A stretch of 5,868 nucleotides of DNA from an uncultured Caryophanales bacterium (lineage in GTDB: Bacteria > Bacillota_I > Bacilli_A > RFN20 > CAG-826). The notes beneath the pieces are model-generated. The model searched no databases and was not told where the DNA came from. It worked only from the letters and a program-made list of their open reading frames with translations. A program made the translations under genes and the position numbers. The stretch lies in NCBI GenBank assembly GCA_946622925.1, contig CAMOQM010000062.1:1-5868 (forward strand), in the 5' to 3' direction. Shown here one piece after another: positions 1 through 5,522 of this stretch; the stretch's first letter is position 1, and every line of letters begins with the position of its first letter.

Positions 1-781
1 TGACTTTGTTACCGGCTCCAAGAGGGATTTCCTGGCCTAGTTCTTTAGAAAGCTCTTGCATATGGCGTAGGAAAGAATATCTAGCGATGACCGAGGCTAA
101 AGCGACGGAGGGGAAAGCTAACTCTCCTTTAGTGGAGAAAACGATTTCCTCGACGACCTCTTCCGTATCGGAAAGATATTTAAAGTAAGAAGAAGGGGCG
201 CAGAATTGGTCGATGGTGATTTCGGCTCCATAATGGCGACGCTTTAAATTGGAAAGGACGCTATTATGCATCTTGGCCTTGATGGCGTTTAGATTATTGG
301 TCTTATGGACCTCGTTATATTTCTCATTATCCAAGGTCAGCGCGGAGTAATCGAATTCGTTGATTAATCTAGGGCCTAAAGAAAGGATTTTCTCATCGCT
401 AAGAAGCTTTGAATCGGTGATGCCGAGTTCTCTAAGCAACTTAAGTTGACTAGGTTTAACATAAGCCCCAACCACAATGATAGGACCAAAGATATCGCCA
501 GTCCCGACTTCGTCGGACCCGATTTGCCCATATTGGGGGAAAGGACGTTTCTTCTCTTCTTTTGCCTCGGGTTCATAGCCAAAATAAGAGGCGACCCTTT
601 CGCAGTCAGCGCCTTGGAGGACCAATTTCCCTTCTTTGTATAAACAAATGGATACCCCTTCGTCTTTAGCAAAGAAAAGGATATAGGGAGTAGGGGGCTC
701 TAAAGAGGCTTCATCATAAAGGTGGTGGAGTTTATCTAAACCTTCTTGGTCAAGGGTGAGGGTTAAAACGGAGTTGCCCAT
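1..781 (-). CDS. rnhC: Ribonuclease HIII, N-terminal 260 codons (3' end outside window)
   Basis: RNase HIII cleaves the RNA strand of RNA:DNA hybrids (R-loops, lagging-strand primers) in the cytoplasm, and is found mostly in Bacillota in place of or beside RNase HII. Reading the minus strand from ATG 781-779 gives 260 uninterrupted codons running off position 1. Residues 1 to about 80 fit the TBP-like substrate-binding domain of the family. The catalytic domain opens with GSDEVGTGDIFGP at residues 88-100, so D90 and E91 are the first two metal-binding acidic residues. Further family signatures are GITDSKLLSDEKI, KMHNSVL, TIDQF (D191, the probable third acidic residue), ASVIAR, and GAGNKV at the cut end. 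The usual length is about 300-315 residues, so roughly 40-50 are missing at the C-terminus. The gene is divergent from mutS2 and has no Shine-Dalgarno upstream of its ATG. RNase HII is unlikely because of the N-terminal extension and the GTGD form of the motif. Confidence 0.95.
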   Translation of the reverse strand, partial: MGNSVLTLTLDQEGLDKLHHLYDEASLEPPTPYILFFAKDEGVSICLYKEGKLVLQGADCERVASYFGYEPEAKEEKKRPFPQYGQIGSDEVGTGDIFGPIIVVGAYVKPSQLKLLRELGITDSKLLSDEKILSLGPRLINEFDYSALTLDNEKYNEVHKTNNLNAIKAKMHNSVLSNLKRRHYGAEITIDQFCAPSSYFKYLSDTEEVVEEIVFSTKGELAFPSVALASVIARYSFLRHMQELSKELGQEIPLGAGNKV

Positions 782-788
782 ACAAAAT

Positions 789-817
789 ATGATAAAGCAT
801 TTAACGGAAAATTAAAG
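789..817 (-). promoter_or_regulatory. Putative rnhC promoter, possibly leaderless
   Basis: The minus strand reads TATCAT at 794-789, five of six matches to the -10 consensus, with seven bases between it and the rnhC ATG at 781. Transcription would then begin at or within a base or two of the start codon. The -35 region is weak: CTTTAA at 817-812 with a 17-bp spacer, or TTTAAT at 816-811 with 16 bp. No ribosome-binding site is present in TATTTTGT before the ATG, which fits a leaderless mRNA. This is inferred from spacing only. Confidence 0.45.
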
Positions 818-832
818 GAAGGAGGCTTACTA

Positions 833-862
833 TTAGCCTAAAAATAGGCTAGAAGGTATAAT
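833..862 (+). promoter_or_regulatory. Putative mutS2-uvrC promoter, possibly leaderless
   Basis: A perfect TATAAT lies at 857-862, with seven bases between it and the mutS2 ATG at 870, so the predicted transcript starts at about the start codon. The best -35 is TTAGCC at 833-838 with an 18-bp spacer, only three of six matches, and there is no extended TGn. The nearest purine-rich motif, AGAAGG at 851-856, is 13 nt from the ATG and would lie upstream of the transcript. The spacer is largely filled by an inverted repeat that could be an operator. Confidence 0.5.
834..851. repeat. Perfect 7-bp inverted repeat in the divergent promoter region
   Basis: TAGCCTA (834-840) and TAGGCTA (845-851) are exact reverse complements separated by AAAA. 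The 18-bp palindrome lies between the -35 and -10 positions of the mutS2 promoter and about 40-60 bp upstream of the rnhC promoter. There is no U-tract after it on either strand, so it is not an intrinsic terminator. A regulator-binding operator is the more natural reading, but no regulator is known here. Confidence 0.5.
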
Positions 863-869
863 AGAGCCC

Positions 870-3179
870 ATGCAAGATAGTTTCGCCGTTTTGGAAATAG
901 AAAAGATCCTTAGCGAAGTCGCTAGCTACGCCAAAACCGAAGAGGGTAAGGATAGGCTGCTTTCCTTACGCCCTTATAGTGAGACTAGCCTAAAAGAAGA
1001 GCTCCTTTTCCAAAGTGATTTCATCACCATTTCGCCTAGCTTAGGTGGGCTTAGCTTTGGAGATGGCAAGAATCTCCGTTATCCCCTTTCCAAAACCAAA
1101 AAAGGCGGAAGGATGGACCAAAGCGAATTGCTTTCTTTGTCTTCCTTAATCGGGGATTGCCTAAATGCCAAGACCAAATTGGAAAATGTAGAAGTAAATA
1201 ATCAAGTTAGCGATTTTATCGCTAATTTACCTGAACTTTCTTCCATTAAGGAATCTATCGATAGGGTGGTTGCCCCGGATTTATCGATTTACGATAATGC
1301 CTCGGCCAAGCTTAAATCCATCCGTCGTGAGATAGTTAAGAAGAAACGGGAAGCCACTTCGGTTTTACCCACCATTTTAAAGCGTTATGAATCCTATTTG
1401 AATTCCTCTAGTTTTGCTTATCGCGATAATCATTACACCTTGCCCGTTTCCATTTCCTATAAGAACAAAGTCCCGGGCATCCTTATCGATTTAAGCCAAT
1501 CCGAGAATACGGCCTTTATTGAGCCCTCGGAATTACTACTTATCCAAAACCAAATCGCCGAGAAGGAAGCCGAAGAAAAAGAGGAGATCTTCTATCTATT
1601 AGGTGAACTTTCTAAAGAAATCGCTTCTTATTATGAGGAAGTGGCCCGCTTATATGACGATATGGTTTATCTAGATATCGTCCAGGCTAAAGCCGAATAT
1701 GGCTTTGCTAGAAACGGCCATTTGCCTTCACTTAGCGAAGATGGTTCCCTTTATCTAGGCCAAGCTAGACATCCATTATTAGATAGAAATAGCGTCATCC
1801 CCAATGATTTCGTTTTAAAAAGCGAAGCCAAAGTGGTGGTCATCTCCGGGCCAAACGCCGGGGGTAAGACGGTGGCCTTAAAGACATTGGCCGTCAATAT
1901 TTTGCTTTTTGAGATGGCGATTCCTTGTTTAGCCGAGCAAGGTGGTTATCTACCTTATTTCAAGCATGTCTATTGCGATATCGGGGATAACCAATCGATC
2001 GAAGAGAATCTTTCGACTTTCTCCGCCCATATGGCCAATATCGCCGATATCTGTTCTAAGGCGGGAGGAAGGGATATCGTCTTTTTAGACGAAGTTGGAA
2101 CCGGCACCTCACCTAAAGAAGGCGAGGCTTTAGCGGTAGCCATCTTGAATTATTTGGAGAATAAGCACGCTTACGTCTTGGTTTCGTCGCACTTTGAAGG
2201 ACTGAAGGCATTAGCCTTAGAGAATCCGCGTTTCGATAATGCCTCCTTAGTTTACGATGAGGAGAATTTCTCGCCGACTTATCGATTAAGATTTGGTTCG
2301 CCTGGCGAATCCTATGGTCTAATGGCGGCGAAGCGCTTTGGGCTACAAGAAGAAATCCTTACCCAAGCCAAAAAAAGATTATCCGCTAAAGGCGAAGGTG
2401 GGGTGGCCTATGCCATTAAAAAACTGACCAAGCTACAAAAGGAAAACGAAGATCTCTCCCTTGAACTTAAGAAGAAGGAAGAAGACCTTAAGCAAGCCCA
2501 ACGCAAGCTCAAGATCGAGACCAATAATCTCAAACTAAAAGAAGAGAAATTCGAGGCTTCCTTAGAAAGTATCCGCGAAGAGGTCTTAGAGAAAACCAAA
2601 GCGGAAGTCGGGGAATTAATTAAGGAGCTTTCTAGAAGCGACCTTAAACTCCACGAAGCCATCAAAATCAAGCAAAAACTCGATGCCATCGGCGAAAAAG
2701 AAGAAGTCGTCAAGCAAGCGAATGAGCCTTTTGAAGTCGGGGATTATTGCGCGATCGAAGATTATGGAATCGAAGGCAAGATTAAGCGTCTAAAAGGAAA
2801 GAAAGCCATTTTATCCACTAGAGGCGGCAAGGATTATGAAGTCGATTTAGCTTCCTTAACCCATATCGGCGCCCCCAAAGAAAAAGAAGAAGCCATCAAA
2901 GGGGCCTTCCTAGATGGAGTGGGCGGAAGTTCAATCGGACTAGAATGCAACCTTATCGGCATGCGGGCCGAAGAAGCTAAGGCCGAACTAGATAGATATC
3001 TAGATAGATGCCGTTTATCTGGCTTTAGCCGCGTTAGGATAATCCATGGCTTTGGTTCGGGGGCCTTAAGGAAGATGACCCACGAATATCTAAAAGCCCA
3101 TAAGGATTTCGTCGCTTCCTTTGAACTCGCCGGTCCAGGAGAAGGCGGAAGTGGAGCCACGGTGGTGAATCTAAAATGA
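870..3179 (+). CDS. mutS2: Endonuclease MutS2 / MutS2-family ribosome-rescue ATPase, 769 aa
   Basis: MutS2 is a homodimeric cytoplasmic ATPase. Family members bind branched DNA and suppress recombination, and the B. subtilis protein has also been linked to splitting collided ribosomes (RqcU). Residues 1 to about 290 form the MutS-like core and clamp. The ATPase follows, with Walker A GPNAGGKT at 327-334, the MutS signature STFSAH at 382-387, and Walker B DIVFLDE at 402-408 (D407, E408). A charged coiled coil spans about 517-615, a KOW-like beta domain about 620-668, and a C-terminal Smr domain about 690-769 with HGFGSGALR from H726. The 769-residue length matches the family (about 780). The usual LDLRG motif of Smr reads ECNLIG here (N694, I696), so nuclease activity may be reduced. 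The ATG at 870 fits the family N-terminus (MQDSFAVLEIEKI). The stop TGA is followed at once by TAA and overlaps the uvrC start. Confidence 0.96.
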   Translation: MQDSFAVLEIEKILSEVASYAKTEEGKDRLLSLRPYSETSLKEELLFQSDFITISPSLGGLSFGDGKNLRYPLSKTKKGGRMDQSELLSLSSLIGDCLNAKTKLENVEVNNQVSDFIANLPELSSIKESIDRVVAPDLSIYDNASAKLKSIRREIVKKKREATSVLPTILKRYESYLNSSSFAYRDNHYTLPVSISYKNKVPGILIDLSQSENTAFIEPSELLLIQNQIAEKEAEEKEEIFYLLGELSKEIASYYEEVARLYDDMVYLDIVQAKAEYGFARNGHLPSLSEDGSLYLGQARHPLLDRNSVIPNDFVLKSEAKVVVISGPNAGGKTVALKTLAVNILLFEMAIPCLAEQGGYLPYFKHVYCDIGDNQSIEENLSTFSAHMANIADICSKAGGRDIVFLDEVGTGTSPKEGEALAVAILNYLENKHAYVLVSSHFEGLKALALENPRFDNASLVYDEENFSPTYRLRFGSPGESYGLMAAKRFGLQEEILTQAKKRLSAKGEGGVAYAIKKLTKLQKENEDLSLELKKKEEDLKQAQRKLKIETNNLKLKEEKFEASLESIREEVLEKTKAEVGELIKELSRSDLKLHEAIKIKQKLDAIGEKEEVVKQANEPFEVGDYCAIEDYGIEGKIKRLKGKKAILSTRGGKDYEVDLASLTHIGAPKEKEEAIKGAFLDGVGGSSIGLECNLIGMRAEEAKAELDRYLDRCRLSGFSRVRIIHGFGSGALRKMTHEYLKAHKDFVASFELAGPGEGGSGATVVNLK

Positions 3180-4969
3180 TAAGCCAAAGGATTTCCGCGC
3201 TTATTTCGGCTTTGCCCCATAATCCCGGGGTCTATTTGATGTATGACAAAGATAACGTCATCATCTATATTGGCAAAGCCAAAGACCTCTATAAACGGGT
3301 CAGCCAATACTTTTTACGGCCCCAAGAAGGCAAAGTGGCGGCCATGGTTAGCCACGTCTATCGCTTTGAGACCATTTTGGTCAAATCGGATAAGGAAGCC
3401 TTCATCTTAGAGATGAATCTCATCCAAACCCATTATCCGCGTTATAACATCATGCTGATGGACGATAGCCATTACCCCTATATCGCCTTAAAGAAGGGGG
3501 ATGCCTATCTTAAAATCGCTAGGAATACCAAGGATAAGGCCTATTATTATTTCGGCCCCTTTCCTTCCTCGACCTCGGCCTATACGACCATCGATTTATT
3601 AAATTCCATCTATCCGACTAGAAAATGTAAAAACCTCGGTAAGAAACCGTGCCTATATTATTCGATGGGCAATTGCTTAGCCCCTTGTTTAGGCAAGCTA
3701 GACGTTGAAAAAGTCGAAGCGCTAAGTGAAGAAATAAAAGCCTTCCTAAGAGGGGATACCTCCAAGGTTCTGGCCAAATTGAAACAGGATATGGCCGAGG
3801 CTAGCGAGAAGCTAGATTTCGAACTTGCCAAGAGCAAAAAAGAACAGATAGACGCGGTTAACCATATATCCGCAACCCAAAGGGTTGAATTATTAGGTGA
3901 ACATCGCGATTATGATGTCTTTGCCTATGCTTCTAGAGATGGATATCTCTCCCTTGCCTTGCTTACTTATCGTAATGGCATGATGCTAGGCAAAAAGGAT
4001 TTCGTGGTCCAAGGTTTTGGCGAGGCCAATGCCCAAGCCATCGAACTAATCGAGCAATATTATCTAGATAGGCCTTTGCCCTCTTTGCTTATCTCCCGTA
4101 TTGAGGGGCTCGAAGAGGAAATCAAAGAACTCTTCCCCGAAGTGAAGGTGGCCTATCCTAAAGAAGGCAGGATGGCCGATCTAGTCATGATGGCGGGCTT
4201 AAACGCCGCTAACGCCTTAGACGCTTCCTTCCTCTCCGCGAGGTTAGAAGACGATAAAGCGGCTCTATTAGACGAACTAGGAAAGCTCTTAAACATCAAA
4301 ACCCCATATCGGATCGAATTATTTGATAACTCCCATCTACAAGGCTCGGATGCGGTAGGGGCCATGGTTTGCTACATCAATGGCGAAAAGGCCAAGAAGA
4401 TGTACCGCAAATATAAGTTAGATGAAGAAGATGCCGGGGACGATTACCATTCGATGGTGGAAGTCGTTTACCGCCGTTATTCCCGTCTAAAGGAAGAAGG
4501 ATCATCCTATCCCGACTTGATTCTCACCGATGGCGGCCTTACTCAGGTCCATGCTTCCCTAGAAGGATTAGCGAAAGCCGAAGTGGATATCCCGGTTTTT
4601 GGGCTATATAAAAACGACAAGCACCAAACCGAAGGGATTATCGATAAAGATGGGAATACCTATCATTTGGATAGAGAATCCCCTTTGTTCTTCTTACTGA
4701 TGAGAATGCAGGACGAAGTCCATCGCTATGCCATTTCCTTCCATGTCCAGAAGCGTTCCAAATCCATGTTTAAGAGTCTTTTCGATGGTATCGAGGGAAT
4801 CGGACCAAAACGGGAAGAGAGTTTAAGGAGACGCTACCCTAGTAACGACGCCCTCTTTGCAGCTTCAATCGAAGAGCTAGCCCAAATGATTCCTTTGCCT
4901 TCGGCTAAGGCCCTTTATGAAAGACTTCATGAGGAAGTGGGGCAAAATAGTCAAGAAAATGATGACTAA
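3176..4969 (+). CDS. uvrC: Excinuclease ABC subunit C, 597 aa
   Basis: UvrC joins the UvrB-DNA pre-incision complex and cuts the damaged strand on both sides of a lesion in nucleotide excision repair. The N-terminal GIY-YIG nuclease, which makes the 3' incision, shows GVY at 18-20, YIG at 31-33, R41 and E79. Four cysteines (C151, C159, C167, C171) match the CLYY...C.APC segment that has been linked to an iron-sulfur cluster in E. coli UvrC. The UvrB-binding UVR motif lies at about 197-230. The RNase H-like 5' nuclease has D384 (FDNSH), D452 (LTDGG) and H516 (DEVHR). A helix-hairpin-helix pair starts with GIEGIGPKR at about 538. The length is typical. The start overlaps the mutS2 stop as ATGA, implying translational coupling; upstream there is only a weak GGTGG. 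Oddities are LTDGGLTQ in place of the usual DGGKGQ, and KKEQI in place of RDQI in the UVR motif. Confidence 0.97.
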   Translation: MISQRISALISALPHNPGVYLMYDKDNVIIYIGKAKDLYKRVSQYFLRPQEGKVAAMVSHVYRFETILVKSDKEAFILEMNLIQTHYPRYNIMLMDDSHYPYIALKKGDAYLKIARNTKDKAYYYFGPFPSSTSAYTTIDLLNSIYPTRKCKNLGKKPCLYYSMGNCLAPCLGKLDVEKVEALSEEIKAFLRGDTSKVLAKLKQDMAEASEKLDFELAKSKKEQIDAVNHISATQRVELLGEHRDYDVFAYASRDGYLSLALLTYRNGMMLGKKDFVVQGFGEANAQAIELIEQYYLDRPLPSLLISRIEGLEEEIKELFPEVKVAYPKEGRMADLVMMAGLNAANALDASFLSARLEDDKAALLDELGKLLNIKTPYRIELFDNSHLQGSDAVGAMVCYINGEKAKKMYRKYKLDEEDAGDDYHSMVEVVYRRYSRLKEEGSSYPDLILTDGGLTQVHASLEGLAKAEVDIPVFGLYKNDKHQTEGIIDKDGNTYHLDRESPLFFLLMRMQDEVHRYAISFHVQKRSKSMFKSLFDGIEGIGPKREESLRRRYPSNDALFAASIEELAQMIPLPSAKALYERLHEEVGQNSQENDD

Positions 4970-4990
4970 ACGTTCCCAAAAGCGTATATT
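4962..4990 (+). promoter_or_regulatory. Putative promoter of tRNA-Arg
   Basis: ATGACT at 4962-4967 (four of six matches to TTGACA) and TATATT at 4985-4990 (five of six matches to TATAAT) are separated by exactly 17 bp. Transcription would start near 4997-4999, just before the mature tRNA 5' end at 5002. The -35 overlaps the last codons and stop of uvrC. No terminator lies between uvrC and the tRNA, so read-through from the mutS2-uvrC transcript is also possible. Confidence 0.5.
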
Positions 4991-5001
4991 ATGGCTTGCT
5001 T

Positions 5002-5078
5002 CCGCCCGTAGCTCAGTTGGATAGAGCAACAGCCTTCTAAGCTGTGGGTCTGCCGTTCGAGTCGGCACGGGCGGGCCA
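5002..5078 (+). tRNA. tRNA-Arg(UCU), CCA encoded
   Basis: A complete 77-nt cloverleaf can be folded by eye. The acceptor stem CCGCCCG (5002-5008) pairs perfectly with CGGGCGG (5068-5074), followed by discriminator G5075 and an encoded CCA at 5076-5078. The D stem is GCTC/GAGC (5011-5014, 5024-5027). The anticodon stem is ACAGC/GCTGT (5029-5033, 5041-5045) around the loop CTTCTAA, giving anticodon TCT at 5036-5038. The variable loop is five bases. The T arm is TGCCG-TTCGAGT-CGGCA (5051-5067). TCT reads AGA and probably AGG, both used often in mutS2 and uvrC. There is no intron, mismatch or truncation. Confidence 0.98.
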
Positions 5079-5089
5079 ATGAACCAATT

Positions 5090-5118
5090 ACCTCGGATTA
5101 GTCCGGGGTTTTTGTTTT
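5090..5118 (+). terminator. Intrinsic terminator of the tRNA transcript
   Basis: CCTCGGA (5091-5097) pairs with TCCGGGG (5102-5108) around a TTAG loop, with one T-G wobble and an extra A-T pair at 5090/5109. TTTTTGTTTT follows at 5109-5118. It begins 12 bases after the CCA end and would close the tRNA transcript and any read-through from uvrC. Confidence 0.88.
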
Positions 5119-5137
5119 ATAGGGCCAAGCATCTTAA

Positions 5138-5435
5138 AATCGGAGCAACGGGCATTTTTTGCACATTGCTAATACGGATAAACCCATTATTTTATATGCC
5201 TATGGTCGTGATTATAGTTCTTTATAAAGCAAACCCAAAAGATAGAGAGCGTTTTAAGATTGTCTTAGATGCTAGAATAGACCAAAAAATGAGAAAATGG
5301 CGATATTATCGCGGATTTTGAAGATGGGGATGTGTCTGTGGATATCTATTGAACGGCACTCATCTCGGCGCGATGGGAGCAGGTAAATGCCAAATAGAGG
5401 TCTGCGAAAAGCCAATCAATCAAGGGGGGATTTGA
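5138..5435 (+). pseudogene. Frameshifted remnant of an unidentified gene
   Basis: No intact gene lies between the tRNA terminator and the acyltransferase gene. Four coding-like stretches follow one another on the plus strand in shifting frames. The first is 5138-5224, containing NTDKPIILYAYGRDYSSL, with stop TAA at 5225. The second is 5220-5288, containing KANPKDRERFKIVLDARID. The third is 5293-5349, containing ENGDIIADFEDGDVSVDIY, with stop TGA at 5350. The fourth is 5349-5432, containing NGTHLGAMGAGKCQIEV, with stop TGA at 5433. Each stretch ends where the next begins or within a few bases, as expected if three indels broke one reading frame. The composition looks like an acidic, soluble protein. 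I do not recognise the family. No start codon or ribosome-binding site is evident, so the 5' end may also be lost. A 41-codon ORF starting at ATG 5196 crosses the first two segments but has no signal for translation. Alternatives are chance open frames or an unusual recoding event. Confidence 0.45.
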
Positions 5436-5444
5436 CCGGCAACC

Positions 5445-5461
5445 TGCAAAGAAATTTTGCA
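5445..5461. repeat. Short inverted repeat in the post-remnant spacer
   Basis: TGCAAA (5445-5450) and TTTGCA (5456-5461) pair around GAAAT. The hairpin is AT-rich, only six pairs long, and has no U-tract, so it is too weak for a terminator. The rest of 5436-5500 is AT-rich and shows no gene or clear signal. Confidence 0.2.
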
Positions 5462-5500
5462 AGTTCAAAACGATAATTAAAGGGTAAAAATCAACCTATG

Positions 5501-5522
5501 AAAAAAGCGGACTATTCCGCTT
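5501..5522 (-). terminator. Intrinsic terminator of the acyltransferase gene, spanning its stop codon
   Basis: On the minus strand, AAGCGGA (5522-5516) and TCCGCTT (5511-5505) form a perfect 7-bp stem around a four-base ATAG loop, followed by further T residues down to 5501. The TAG stop of the minus-strand CDS (5514-5512) is in the loop, so the 5' arm is made of the last sense codons and there is essentially no 3' UTR. On the plus strand the A-run precedes the stem, so it is unidirectional. Confidence 0.82.

Noticed and set aside
376..672. A 98-codon minus-strand open frame within rnhC
   Set aside because: It is out of frame with the clear RNase HIII reading on the same strand and has no family features.
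2988..3009. Direct repeat of CTAGATAGAT in mutS2
   Set aside because: It encodes the LDRYLDR segment, which fits the conserved yLD region of the Smr domain; the repeat follows from repeated residues and codon preference.
2834..3307. A 157-codon minus-strand open frame across the mutS2-uvrC junction
   Set aside because: It is antisense to strongly conserved Smr and GIY-YIG domains and is best explained as a codon-bias shadow, as is the antisense frame at 2408-2713.
5300..5312. Palindrome GCGATATTATCGC, whose first 11 bases recur at 5858-5868
   Set aside because: It is short, lies in coding or former coding sequence, and the second copy is incomplete at the window edge; chance cannot be excluded.
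5079..5321. An 80-codon open frame starting right after the tRNA CCA end
   Set aside because: Its start lies on the tRNA 3' end, its first codons are the terminator hairpin and U-tract, and there is no ribosome-binding site. Only its later part may be remnant coding DNA, described as the pseudogene.
5367..5390. Walker A-like GAMGAGKC in the remnant
   Set aside because: It fits G-x4-G-K but has Cys where Ser/Thr is required, lies in a broken frame, and has no Walker B partner.
5002..5500. tRNA-Arg 3' end as an integration (att) site
   Set aside because: I found no repeat of the tRNA 3' sequence downstream within the window and no integrase, so an attachment site is not supported here.
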